The translations under genes were made by a program, and so were the position numbers. The notes beneath the pieces are model-generated. The model was not told where the DNA came from, did not search any database, and worked only from the letters and a program-made list of their open reading frames with translations. Below are positions 1 through 9,619 of a DNA stretch of 38,526 bases, piece by piece. The DNA comes from Acidobacteriota bacterium (GTDB taxonomy: Bacteria > Acidobacteriota > Terriglobia > Bryobacterales > Bryobacteraceae): positions 1-38,526 of the forward strand of contig JACOTZ010000219.1 in NCBI GenBank assembly GCA_016178155.1, given 5' to 3'. How positions within the stretch are numbered: position 1 is the first letter of the stretch; the number at the start of each line of letters is the position of its first letter.

Positions 1-222
1 GATACGTCGCTGCTTGATACCCAGCCGGACGCGCGCAATCGCCCGGCCGGAGAGACGGCCGCGCCGCAAACCGGCTCGGGCGAGGCCGCCCAACCCAATC
101 CACAGGCATCCCCCCAGGCGCAAGCCGATGGCTCGCAGGCCCAGCTCTCCGCCGACAAGCAGCGCAAGGCCGACAAAAACAAGAAGAAGGAAAACAACAA
201 GAAGAAGAAGAAGAGCGAATAG
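1..222 (+). CDS. 3' end of an unidentified protein with a Pro/Gln/Ala-rich, then Lys-rich C-terminus (...KNKKKENNKKKKKSE*)
   Basis: Frame 1 is open from base 1 to TAG at 220-222; the start lies outside the window. Confidence 0.55.
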   Translation, partial: DTSLLDTQPDARNRPAGETAAPQTGSGEAAQPNPQASPQAQADGSQAQLSADKQRKADKNKKKENNKKKKKSE

Positions 223-472
223 GCGCTTTGAGGCGAAACTCCTGGGCGGCTTCCGGTTCTTAAATGGCCGGTAACGGATCTCCGCCAATCGCTCCGAGGG
301 GTCGCGGCTCGGAACGGCGATCGTGCGGGAGCAGTGGGGGGGTGGCGAATACGCAGCCATATTTGCGCAACAATGTACATAGCCATGGCTGCTTGCCAGG
401 CGTCGCGAGCCCAGCCCAGGCGCCGCGCACCCGCAGTAGAACGCCGTGAGGAATGCGGGTAGACTAGACGGC

Positions 473-1087
473 ATGAGCCGCATCCTCCTGGCCGACGACA
501 GCCCTCACGCCCAACGCATGGGTGAGCGTATCCTGCGCGAGGAGGGCTTCGAGGTGGTGACTGTCACCGACGGGCATAGCGCCATGATCCGGCTCGCCGA
601 CGTCGATCCCGACGTCGTTTTCGCCGATATCTCGCTGCCGAGCAAGTCGGGTTACGAGATCTGCCGCGAGCTCAAATCAGACCCCCGCTTCGGGCATGTC
701 CGGGTCGTCCTCACCGCCGGCCTGCTCGAGCCCTTCGACGATGAGGAGGCCCGCGCCGTTCGCTGCGATGGCATCTTGAAGAAGCCCTTCGAAGCCTCCG
801 TGGTAGTTGAGACGATCCGCCCGCTGGTTGAAGCCGCGCAGCAGGCGCGCGCCGAAGCGCCGCCCGCGGTGGAGCACCTTCCGGTCGTGCGCACGCAGGC
901 GGTTGCGCCTTCCAGCGCCGCCGTGCCCGTACGGGTGGTGGCCGAAACACCCCCGCCCGCCTCCGAACCGTCCGGCGACATCGACCCCGAGCGCGTCCGC
1001 GCCGCTGTCACGCTCGCTTTGGACGCCGCCATGCCTTCCATGATCGACAAAATCACCGAGCAGGTTCTGATCGCGCTCGGGCATTAG
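473..1087 (+). CDS. Response regulator with CheY-like receiver domain and variable C-terminal tail
   Basis: MSRILLADDSPHAQRMGERILREEGFEVVTVTDG...DVVFADISLP...GILKKPFE: receiver acidic pair, phosphoacceptor Asp and K-P motif. The ORF track starts at 446; an internal ATG at 473 fits the domain start better. Confidence 0.9.
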   Translation: MSRILLADDSPHAQRMGERILREEGFEVVTVTDGHSAMIRLADVDPDVVFADISLPSKSGYEICRELKSDPRFGHVRVVLTAGLLEPFDDEEARAVRCDGILKKPFEASVVVETIRPLVEAAQQARAEAPPAVEHLPVVRTQAVAPSSAAVPVRVVAETPPPASEPSGDIDPERVRAAVTLALDAAMPSMIDKITEQVLIALGH

Positions 1088-1096
1088 ACCGCGGAT

Positions 1097-1591
1097 ATGG
1101 AATCCTTTGACATCGTCTCCAAAATCGACCTCAACGAGGTCCACAACGCCATCCAGCAGGTGGAGAAAGAGCTGCACACCCGCTACGATCTGAAGAACTC
1201 GAAGTCCTCCATTGCGCTCAACCAGAAGGAATACAAGATCACTCTGCAGAGCCAGGATGAGTTCAAGCTAAAGGCCGTCATCGACATCCTCGAGCAGAAG
1301 CTGGTGAAACGCCACGTCCCGCTCAAGGGCCTCACCTTCGGCGCCATCCAGCCGGCCGCGCAGTCCACCGTCCGCCAGGAAATCACGCTGCAGCAGGGCA
1401 TTCCGAACGAGAAAGCCCGCGAGATCGTCAGGACCATCAAGGACAGCAAGAAGCGGGTGCAGTCCTCGATCCAGGGCGACCTGGTCCGCGTCAGCGGCAA
1501 AGACCGCGATACGCTCCAGGAAATCATTACCCTGCTGCGTGCCGCCGACTTCGGCATCGACATGCAGTTCACGAATTACCGGTCAAATTGA
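1097..1591 (+). CDS. yajQ: YajQ family (cyclic-di-GMP/nucleotide-binding) protein
   Basis: MESFDIVSKIDLNEVHNAIQQVEKELHTRYDLKNSKSSI...: characteristic YajQ N-terminus, full length. Confidence 0.95.
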   Translation: MESFDIVSKIDLNEVHNAIQQVEKELHTRYDLKNSKSSIALNQKEYKITLQSQDEFKLKAVIDILEQKLVKRHVPLKGLTFGAIQPAAQSTVRQEITLQQGIPNEKAREIVRTIKDSKKRVQSSIQGDLVRVSGKDRDTLQEIITLLRAADFGIDMQFTNYRSN

Positions 1592-1681
1592 GTCCATCCA
1601 CCGCGGAGCACGCCGGATCGAATGGGAGCGTTACAGCTCTGCTTGTTGGCGTCTCAAGTGATCCTGCGACCGAAGAGGTAA

Positions 1682-1892
1682 CCAAGGTTCGTCACCACCA
1701 CTCCTGACGGTCGTGGCTCAGAACGCTTCCGCTGATTTGACGGCACTTACTGAGCCGCGCGCGTCAGAAGGTGTGAAATATTCGAAAAAACCATTTCCGG
1801 CCTCCAATGTTTGCATTCGGTTAGCCTGTGGAAAAGAGGCCCGAAATCAATTTTTTCACACCTTCTCAGGGAGTGGTGGTGACGAACCTCGG
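1682..1892. repeat. MITE-like element, copy 1 (about 211 bp) with terminal inverted repeats
   Basis: Left end CCAAGGTTCGTCACCACCACTCCTGA; right end TCAGGGAGTGGTGGTGACGAACCTCGG, whose reverse complement is CCGAGGTTCGTCACCACCACTCCCTGA. An inner inverted repeat AGAAGGTGTGAAA...TTTCACACCTTCT is also present. Confidence 0.75.
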
Positions 1893-2119
1893 CTAGGCGC
1901 TTCCTGGCGCACAGTTCCATTCACTTACGATCAGCCCTTTCTAACCCGTGGATCCGAAATGAGGCACGGCGTCAGTGAGCGGGGGGCGTCTGCCCGCCCG
2001 TCATTGCCGGAAGTGAAATCAGTCCTCGTGTGGGGTGGCTCGCGACCCCCGGCGTGGTGTCCTGCTGGGTTCGCAAGCGGTATGCGGGGCGGCCGTCAGA
2101 GCCGCGTAACCGCGCCCTG

Positions 2120-2638
2120 TTAGTAGCGGTGCGCCCAGACGAGCGCGTAGAGCGCTACGGCGTAGAAGATCCAGCCGACCGAGCAGACTGCGACGGCCCG
2201 GGGCATGCTTCGGTAGTCGAGCGCGTGCTCGACCGCGACCGCGAAGGCGGCCAGCATCCAGAGGCTGGCGACCACGACGATGAATCCCGCGAGCTCTTCG
2301 GCGGCGCCGAGGTAGCCGATCAGTCCGGGCGCGGTGGCGAAGCCGGTCGTGCGCAGCAGTTCACCCCAATCGGCCCGGGTTTCGGGAGTCGGAAACAGAC
2401 GCGTGCCGACCAGCCAGACGATGAAGGCCCATAGCGCCCAGCCTCCAAAAGCGGCCGCGGCCGCCGACGCCAGAGTGATCGCGGGCGCGGGACCCTCCAG
2501 GCCGATCGCAATGCCCAGGCTGGAGAAGAACACAACGATTACGGCCTGGACCAGGGCCGGCCAGTCGGCCTCGATCTCCTCGTAGATGCTGCCGTCGAGC
2601 TTCGCTGCTCCGACGATTCGCCGAAAGAAGGTGGTCAT
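2120..2638 (-). CDS. Yip1 domain-type integral membrane protein
   Basis: Several hydrophobic helices and the layout MTTFFRRIVGAAKLDGSIYEEIEADW...GALLRTTGFATAPGLIGYLG-like region typical of Yip1-domain bacterial proteins. Confidence 0.65.
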   Translation of the reverse strand: MTTFFRRIVGAAKLDGSIYEEIEADWPALVQAVIVVFFSSLGIAIGLEGPAPAITLASAAAAAFGGWALWAFIVWLVGTRLFPTPETRADWGELLRTTGFATAPGLIGYLGAAEELAGFIVVVASLWMLAAFAVAVEHALDYRSMPRAVAVCSVGWIFYAVALYALVWAHRY

Positions 2639-2746
2639 CCCCTACCAAGATGACGGAATCTCGAGCCGGATAGTAATGCGGCTGTGTTCCCGCTGTGAGC
2701 GTTGGTGCGGCGTCATGGACACGGCTGTGCGGCGCCTGCCCGGTCT

Positions 2747-4501
2747 CTAGACCAGTTCCTTCACCTTGTCTTCCACCACCGTGAGCGCGATTTTCTTGCG
2801 GTTCGGCTCGCCCTTGGCGAGCGATTCGGCGAATTTCATGGCCTGGTCCATGGTGACCTTCGCCGGCATGGGCGGCTCAAACGGATCCACGACCGCCTCG
2901 ATCAGCGCCGGGCCGTTGTGCGCGAGCGCTTCCTCGATGATGCCGCCGCAGGAGTTGGGATTCTGAATGGTGAAGCCGGCGGCGCCGCAGGCGCGCGCAA
3001 CCGCGGCGAAGTCGATCGGCTGCAAGTCGCACCCGTACTCGGGGTTGCCGAGGAAAACCATCTGCTCCCATTTGATCTGCCCGAGCGTATTGTTCTTGAT
3101 CACGAACACCTTGATGGGCAGTTTGTACTTCACGGCGGTCGCCAGCTCGGCCATGAGCATGGAGCAGCCGCCGTCGCCGATGAAAGCGACGCACTGGCGA
3201 TTCGGATACGCGACCTGCGCGGCAATGCTGTAGGGAAGCCCGCAGGCCATGGTGGCGAGATTGCCGGAGCAGGAATACATCTGCCCGCGCTGTGCTTTGA
3301 TGTGGCGCGCCCACCAGGTGGTGATGGTTCCGGAATCCGAGGAGACGATGGCGTCGGCCCGCAGCCGCTTGCCCAGCTCCCACGCCAGCACCTGCGGCTT
3401 CATGGGCATATCGGTTCGCGTGCCCTGTGTCTCCATGACCGCCCACCATTGCTTCATACCTTTCTGCGCGTCATCGAGAAAGCCGCGGTACCGGTTGCGC
3501 TGGAGCATCGGAACCAGCTCCTGCAGCGTCCGGCGGCTGTCGCCCACCAGTCCCACCTCGACGGGATAGCGCAGGCCCACGCGCTTCGGGTCGAGCTCAA
3601 TCTGCACGCCGCGCACCTTGCCCGGCTCGGGATAGAACTCGATGTAAGGGAACGAAGCACCGATGATGAGCAGGGTGTCGCAGTTCTCCATGGCCTCCTG
3701 CGACGGTTTCGTGCCGAGCAGGCCGATGCCGCCGGTGGTGTACGGGCTTTCGTCCGGCACCACTGCCTTGCCCAGGAGGGGTTTGATGATGGGCGCGCCG
3801 AGGATCTCTGCTGTCTCCTCCAGCAGATCGCCCGCTTTGAGGGCCCCCTGTCCCGCGAGAATCACGATCTTCTTGCCCGCGTTCAGCAGGTCCGCGGCGC
3901 GGCGCAAGTCCTCCATGGGCGCAAGCCGCACGCCGAATGCGCACACGTCGGACGTATGGTGCGGGACATTGCGTTTCGACGCCTTGCGGCGGTCGATCTC
4001 GCGCTCCTGCAGGTCCACCGGGAACGCGAGGTGCGCGACACCGCGTTCGCTGTACGCGGTCCGGCACGCCTGGTCGGCGAGGTGCTCGACGTGGTTTGGT
4101 CCCATGACGCGCTGGTTGAATACGGCGACATCCATGAAAACCTTATCCAGCTCGACATCCTGCTGGGCGAGCGTGCCGATCAGGTCATGGTAGTGCATGC
4201 CGGTGAGCGCGAGCACCGGGGCGCCATCGAGTTTCGCGTCATAGAGACCATTCAGCAGGTGCAGCCCGCCCGGTCCCGAGGTTGCCAGGCACACTCCGAG
4301 CCTGCCGGTGTACTTGGCATATGCGCAGGCCATGAAGGCCGCGGATTCCTCGTGCCGGACCTGAATGAAACGAATCTTGTCCTGGCGCAGGCGCAGCGCC
4401 TCCATGAGGCCGTTGATGCCGTCCCCGGGAAGTCCGAAGACGACGTTCACACCCCAATCGTGAATGGTATCGATCAGTACGTCCGCGGCGGTTTTCGCCA
4501 T
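2747..4501 (-). CDS. Thiamine-pyrophosphate-dependent enzyme, pyruvate oxidase/pyruvate:quinone dehydrogenase-like (PoxB-like)
   Basis: MAKTAADVLIDTIHDWGVNVVFGLPGDGINGLMEAL...IRHEESAAFMACAYAKYTGRLGVCLATSGPGG...; TPP-binding region GDGGCSMLMAELATA. Confidence 0.9.
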   Translation of the reverse strand: MAKTAADVLIDTIHDWGVNVVFGLPGDGINGLMEALRLRQDKIRFIQVRHEESAAFMACAYAKYTGRLGVCLATSGPGGLHLLNGLYDAKLDGAPVLALTGMHYHDLIGTLAQQDVELDKVFMDVAVFNQRVMGPNHVEHLADQACRTAYSERGVAHLAFPVDLQEREIDRRKASKRNVPHHTSDVCAFGVRLAPMEDLRRAADLLNAGKKIVILAGQGALKAGDLLEETAEILGAPIIKPLLGKAVVPDESPYTTGGIGLLGTKPSQEAMENCDTLLIIGASFPYIEFYPEPGKVRGVQIELDPKRVGLRYPVEVGLVGDSRRTLQELVPMLQRNRYRGFLDDAQKGMKQWWAVMETQGTRTDMPMKPQVLAWELGKRLRADAIVSSDSGTITTWWARHIKAQRGQMYSCSGNLATMACGLPYSIAAQVAYPNRQCVAFIGDGGCSMLMAELATAVKYKLPIKVFVIKNNTLGQIKWEQMVFLGNPEYGCDLQPIDFAAVARACGAAGFTIQNPNSCGGIIEEALAHNGPALIEAVVDPFEPPMPAKVTMDQAMKFAESLAKGEPNRKKIALTVVEDKVKELV

Positions 4502-4518
4502 ATGAGTTCCTCCTCTGG

Positions 4519-4974
4519 TCAGGAATAAACCGACTGACTCTCGTCAATGTCGATGAGCGTAAGCCCGGTGGCCGGATCGTAGCGTTTCCTGAGGCCCCGC
4601 GGCGCATCGCGCAGGATGACTTCGAGCGTCGGCCGCACGTGCGCCGCGAGCAGGTGGCCGCCATGAGCCGTCCCGTCGGACTTGCCGACGACCACATGCG
4701 CATGGACCTTCGGCTCGCCCTGATAAACCGCTACGTCGCCGGTGAGCGCCAGCACCTCCACCTGCTCGTTTATGTCGATCTCCTTGTACTTCTTGGTCTG
4801 CCAGTCCAGGTAGCCGACCTTTACATCGCGGAATGCGCCGATGGCGGTGAACTGGCCGGCCGAGAGTTTCTGCCGGCGCGCAAAATCGGCCAGCAGCGAG
4901 CCGACCTCGTCGCCCTCGTCGAAGACGAGCACATACGTCTTCTCGCCGCCGTCCTCGATGCGCTGCCACTTCAT
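4519..4974 (-). CDS. PPC/DUF296 domain protein (putative DNA-binding)
   Basis: MKWQRIEDGGEKTYVLVFDEGDEVGSLLADFARRQKLSAGQFTAIGAFRDVKVGYLDWQTKKYKEIDINEQVEVLALTGDVA...VHAHVVVGKSDG: PPC fold motifs. Start (ATG at 4974) overlaps the upstream stop by 4 nt. Confidence 0.85.
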   Translation of the reverse strand: MKWQRIEDGGEKTYVLVFDEGDEVGSLLADFARRQKLSAGQFTAIGAFRDVKVGYLDWQTKKYKEIDINEQVEVLALTGDVAVYQGEPKVHAHVVVGKSDGTAHGGHLLAAHVRPTLEVILRDAPRGLRKRYDPATGLTLIDIDESQSVYS

Positions 4975-7900
4975 CGCGTCCGGCTCCTCGTTTTGAGCAG
5001 CGTGCCCGCCCCGGCGAGCAGCGCGCCCGCGCCGAGCAGGCCGGCGGTTTGCGCGAACACTGCCTGCGCCGGGGTGACCTCGCGGATTGGCGCGGATTCC
5101 GGCAGCGGGCGCGCCTGTTCGATGGCCATCTGCATGGCCTCGGCCAGGTGCAGCGCCCGGCGGCCGGTCAGTTGCGAGATCTGCTCGCGGCAACTGAAGC
5201 CGTCGGCGAGGATGAGGGTATCCTCGGCCGCGCCGCGGACGGCCGGCAGCAGCACGCGTTCGCCGCACGCGACCGAGACCCGGTATGGCTCGCCCGCCTC
5301 GTAGCCGAAGCCGCCCGCCATGCCGCAGCAGCCCGAATCGAGCACCTGGAAATCGAGTCCAAGCTTGCGCAGCACCGACTCCTCAGCCTCGAGCTTGAGC
5401 ACTGCCTTGTGATGGCAATGCCCGTGCACCAGGGCCTTGCGGCGCAAGGGCGGCGGCCGGTAGCCGCCGGCGTGGTGCTCGAGGAATTCGCTGAGATGCC
5501 ACGTCTGCCGGGAGAGCTGCGCGGCGTCTTCATCGCCGCTGAGCAGGTCCGGCAGCTCGTCGCGAAACACAGAGACACAGCTCGGCTCCAGGCCGACGAC
5601 AGGTATTCCCTGGCGGATCGCGGGCCGGAGCGTATCGAGAATTTTGTGCAGCAGCCGCCTGGCCGTGCCCAGCATGCCGTAGTCGTAAAGCGGGCGGCCG
5701 CAGCACAGGCTCGCCCGCGGGACCTTCACCTCGAAGCCGGCATGTTCCAGCACCTCGACGGCGGCGATACCCACGGCCGGCTGGAAGAAGTTCGTAAAAG
5801 TATCCGGCCACAGGATTACGCGCGGCCGGCCTGGATTGTTCCGAGCACGCGTGCGAAACCACTCTTTGAACGGCTGATGCGCGAAAGCGGGCAGACGCCG
5901 CTCCGGCGCGTAGCCCGCCAGGAGTTTCGCCAGAGACGCGAGTAGCGGCGATTGTGTGAAGAAATTCGCCAGGCGCGGCGCATGCGAGGCCGCGCGCGCG
6001 CTCCAGAAGATCAGCCCGGAAGCGTAAGCATGCCTCGGCCGCAGCCTGCCGGCGTAGTAATGCGAGAGGAACTCCGCTTTATACGCCGCCATATCGACGT
6101 TGACCGGGCAATCGGCCTTGCACCCCTTGCACGACAGGCAGAGGTCGAGCGCGTCCTTGACTTCCTCGCTGCGCCAGCCGCCGGAGAGCGGGTTGGCCTC
6201 GAGCATCTCGAACAGCAGTCGCGCGCGGCCGCGGGTCGAGTGCTTTTCCTCGCGGGTCACCATGTAGCTCGGGCACATGGTCCCGTGCTCGAGTCGGCGG
6301 CACTCACCGACGCCGACGCAACGCTCCGCTGCCCGGGCGAAGCTGCCCCGGTCCTGGACGAAATGGAAATGCGTCCGCGGCTCGGGCGGATCGTAGCCGG
6401 CGCCGAGCCGCAGGTTCTCGTCGATGCGGTTGGGCCGGACGATCTTGCCCGGATTCATCTTCCAGCCGGGGTCCCAGATCGACTTGAACTCCTCGAAGGC
6501 GCGCACCAGCTCGGCGCCGAACATGCGCGGCAGGAACTCGGCGCGCGACTGGCCGTCGCCGTGCTCGCCGGAAAACGAACCGCCGTGGCGGAGCACCAGG
6601 TCGACCGCCTCCGAGATGAACGACCGGAACTTGCGGATGCCGGGCTCGCTCTTGAGGTCGAAGTCGATGCGGGTATGAACGCAGCCGTCGCCGAAGTGGC
6701 CGTACAACGAGCAGGCGTACTCATATCGGCTGAGCAGGGCGCGAAGATCCCGCAGGTAATCGCCGAGCCGCTCGGGAGGCACGGCTGAGTCTTCCCAGCC
6801 CTCCCAGGTATCCTTTTTGCCGGGGACAAGCGCGGTCGCGCCCAGCCCGGATTCGCGCACCTGCCAGACCTTGTGCTGCTCGGCCGCATCTTCGAGGATT
6901 TTCGCTTGCGGACCACCGTTCCGGCGGATTGAATGCGCGGCTTCGCGGGCACGCTCGAGCGCTTCCCCGGGGCTCTCGCCGCCGAATTCGACGAGCAGCC
7001 ATCCGCCGCCCTCGGGCAGCAGGCTGAGCTTGTCGGAGTGCAGCCCCTTCTTGCGCATGTCGCGTACGAACACGTCGTCGATGCCCTCGAGACCGATAGG
7101 ACCGTGCTCGAGAATGTGCGGCACGTGCCGCCCGGCTTCGTAGACATCCGGGTAGCCGAACACCAGCAGCACACGATAGGGCGGGCTGTGTACCAGCCTG
7201 AGGGTGGCTTCGAGCACGGTGACACACGTGCCTTCGGATCCGACCAGGGCGCGGGCCACATGGAAGCCGTTCTCGGGCAGGAGCTGAGTCAGGTTATAGC
7301 CGGATACGCGGCGCGGGATTTGCGGGAAGCGCTCGCGGATCAGACCGCCGTAGCGATCAATCAGCGTCTTCAGCCGCGCATAGATCTCGCCCTGGCGGCC
7401 GCCCTGGGCGATGCCATGCTCGATCTGCCCGGGTGCAGTGGCGCCCACGCGCATCCGCGTGCCGTCATACAGCAGGATCTCGAGCTCTTCGATGTTCTCG
7501 CTGGTCCGCCCGGCCATGACGGAATGCACGCCGCAGGAGTTGTTCCCGATCATGCCGCCGAGAGTGCAATGAGAATGCGTCGCCGGATCGGGTCCGAAGG
7601 CGAGGTGGTGGCCGGCGGTGGCGTTCTGCAGTGAGTCGAGCACGATTCCGGGCTGCACACGCGCGCGCGCCGCGGCCGGATCGAGCTCCACGACGCGGTG
7701 CATGTACTTGCTGAAGTCGAGGACGACCGCGACATTACAGCACTGGCCGGCCAAGCTCGTGCCGCCGCCGCGAGGCGGCACCGGTGCGCCGAAAGCACGA
7801 CATACCGCGACGGTTTCCACCACGTCGCCGCCGTCGCGCGGGAGCACGACGCCGATCGGCGCCTGCCGGTAGTTCGATGCATCGGTGGCATAGAGGGCGC

Positions 7901-8027
7901 GACTGCCGCCGTCAAACCGCACCTCACCTTGAATTTTGCGGCGCAGCGCGGCTGCGATCGCGCGCGCGTCCGCGTCCGGCCAGGACACGGATTGCCGGCG
8001 GTACGGCTGGCCGACGATGGCTGCCAT
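4971..8027 (-). CDS. Fused FAD-linked oxidase and Fe-S (GlpC/GlcF-like) protein; D-lactate/2-hydroxyacid dehydrogenase family, 1018 aa
   Basis: FAD-binding PCMH motif PRGGGTSLAGQCCNVAVVLDFSKYMHRV, FAD-oxidase C region (YGHFGDGCVHTRIDFD), 4Fe-4S motif CLSCKGCKADCPVNVDMAAYKAEFL, and C-terminal CCG domains (CCGRPLYDYG, CCGMAGGFGYE). Confidence 0.9.
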   Translation of the reverse strand: MAAIVGQPYRRQSVSWPDADARAIAAALRRKIQGEVRFDGGSRALYATDASNYRQAPIGVVLPRDGGDVVETVAVCRAFGAPVPPRGGGTSLAGQCCNVAVVLDFSKYMHRVVELDPAAARARVQPGIVLDSLQNATAGHHLAFGPDPATHSHCTLGGMIGNNSCGVHSVMAGRTSENIEELEILLYDGTRMRVGATAPGQIEHGIAQGGRQGEIYARLKTLIDRYGGLIRERFPQIPRRVSGYNLTQLLPENGFHVARALVGSEGTCVTVLEATLRLVHSPPYRVLLVFGYPDVYEAGRHVPHILEHGPIGLEGIDDVFVRDMRKKGLHSDKLSLLPEGGGWLLVEFGGESPGEALERAREAAHSIRRNGGPQAKILEDAAEQHKVWQVRESGLGATALVPGKKDTWEGWEDSAVPPERLGDYLRDLRALLSRYEYACSLYGHFGDGCVHTRIDFDLKSEPGIRKFRSFISEAVDLVLRHGGSFSGEHGDGQSRAEFLPRMFGAELVRAFEEFKSIWDPGWKMNPGKIVRPNRIDENLRLGAGYDPPEPRTHFHFVQDRGSFARAAERCVGVGECRRLEHGTMCPSYMVTREEKHSTRGRARLLFEMLEANPLSGGWRSEEVKDALDLCLSCKGCKADCPVNVDMAAYKAEFLSHYYAGRLRPRHAYASGLIFWSARAASHAPRLANFFTQSPLLASLAKLLAGYAPERRLPAFAHQPFKEWFRTRARNNPGRPRVILWPDTFTNFFQPAVGIAAVEVLEHAGFEVKVPRASLCCGRPLYDYGMLGTARRLLHKILDTLRPAIRQGIPVVGLEPSCVSVFRDELPDLLSGDEDAAQLSRQTWHLSEFLEHHAGGYRPPPLRRKALVHGHCHHKAVLKLEAEESVLRKLGLDFQVLDSGCCGMAGGFGYEAGEPYRVSVACGERVLLPAVRGAAEDTLILADGFSCREQISQLTGRRALHLAEAMQMAIEQARPLPESAPIREVTPAQAVFAQTAGLLGAGALLAGAGTLLKTRSRTR

Positions 8028-8129
8028 CCTGGAATCCCCATGTGTCGGACTGAAAATCCGCGGCTACTGTTACGGCTCGGCGCATCCATTTATCGAAATC
8101 GGCCCGCGCACCGGTAACGGTGACTGACC

Positions 8130-9402
8130 ATGCGTATCGAATTTTCCTACCCCGGCTACGAAAACATTCCGCCCGCGGATGTCTCGAACGAGAGCCTGAT
8201 GGGAATTTACGCTCCGGCCGCGATGGTGGGCATCGATGAGGAAGCGGTCTTGCGCAAAGGGTTTGCCAACCCGATCGGGGCGCCGCGGCTCTGCGACGCG
8301 GTGCGCGGCCGCGGGCGCCTGATCGTGCTCGTGGATGACGGCACGCGGGGCACTCCCATCGCGCGACTGCTGCGGCACGTGGATGAAGAGTTCCGGGCCG
8401 CGGCCATTCGCGATGAAGCGGTCACCATCCTCACGGCGCCGGGCACGCACCGCGAGATGACGGAGAATGAGCTGCGGCGGAAGCTCGGAGCGTTTTACGG
8501 CCGCTACCGCGTCCGACAGCACCACTGGTTGGAGCAAGACGAGCTGCATGAATTCGGACACACCAGTGACGGCGTCCCTGTCACGGCGAACCGGCTGCTC
8601 GCCGGAGCGGATTTTGTGCTCGGCCTGGGGGCGATCGTGCCGCACCGGGTGAAAGGGTTTTCCGGGGGGCGCCAAGATCGTGTTCCCCGGCGTCTCCGGC
8701 CCTGAGATGATGGAGCGGAACCAGTGGGAGGCGTCGCTGCGGATGTCGAAAACTGTTATGGGGGTGGCGGAGAATCCGATGCGGCTGCGCATGGAGGAAG
8801 CCGCGCGGATGACGGGCCTGAAGCAGATCGTCAACGTGGTCACGGACCGCGACGGCAGGATTGCCGGCTGTTTCGCCGGCGACCCGGTGCAGGCGCACCG
8901 CCGCGGCGCCGAGTTGTCACGCGGCATCCATGCGGCCCGCCTGCCCCGGCGCGCTGACATCGTGCTCGCTGACGCGCATCCGGCGGACCGCGACTTCTGG
9001 CAATCGGCGAAAGGAATGTACGCGGGCACGATGGCGGTGCGTCCCGGTGGGACGCTGATCTGCGTAGCGCCCAATCCCGAAGGCGTCGCGAGCAATCATC
9101 CCATGCTCATGGAGCTGGGATACCGGCCGCATGCGGAGCTGATCGGGATGGTGAACCGGGGCGAGGTGAAGGATATCGTGGGCGCCGCGATTCTCGCCGA
9201 CATCGCCCAGATCATCGACCGGGCTGACTGCATCATGGCTTCGCCGGGCATATCGAGGCAGGAGACGGAGCGCCTCGGGATGCGCTGGGCAGCGACCCCG
9301 CAGCAGGCGCTCGAGATGGCGTTCGAGCGGCAGGGGCGGCTGGCGAGTCTCGCGGTACTGCGTCACGGCGGCCACATCCTGCCATTGGTGGAGGGCGAGT
9401 GA
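8130..9402 (+). pseudogene. Lactate racemase-family protein (LarA/DUF2088), split by a +1 frameshift
   Basis: ORF 8130-8705 (VDDGTRGTPIARLL, APGTHREMTENELRRKLG, LGAIVPHRVKGFSGG) continues in another frame from about 8670 (AKIVFPGVSGPEMM...; listed ORF 8680-9402). Removing one G from the GGGGGG run at 8664-8669 restores the reading frame. Confidence 0.8.
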
Positions 9403-9501
9403 GAATCAGCACCGCTGCCGCTCTTGGCCAGGCGCCCGCCCGCCGGTGACCGCATGCGATGCGCTCTTTGCGTACTCCTTCGATCTTCGCCCTGGGATGG
9501 A

Positions 9502-9598
9502 CGCGGCCTGTCGGGGCCTGCGGAGGGGCGGAAGTCCAGGAAGTCAGGGGCTAACCGCAGGGCAGGCCGCGGTTACGTCGAAGCAGGGACGTTCCGCC
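9502..9598. ncRNA. Candidate structured RNA or complex bidirectional terminator in a convergent intergenic region
   Basis: CGCGGCCTG (9502-9510) pairs with CAGGCCGCG (9563-9571); CCTGCGG (9517-9523) with CCGCAGG (9555-9561); alternative helices GGCGGAA/TTCCGCC (9527-9533/9592-9598), TAACCGC/GCGGTTA (9552-9558/9569-9575) and ACGTC/GACGT (9575-9579/9588-9592). Confidence 0.35.
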
Positions 9599-9619
9599 GG
9601 GCGTAGCGGTCTAATGCAG

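Noticed and set aside
2702-4528. 608-aa plus-strand ORF
   Set aside because: Exact antisense shadow of the PoxB-like gene; His/Arg/Val-rich composition typical of GC-rich shadow ORFs.
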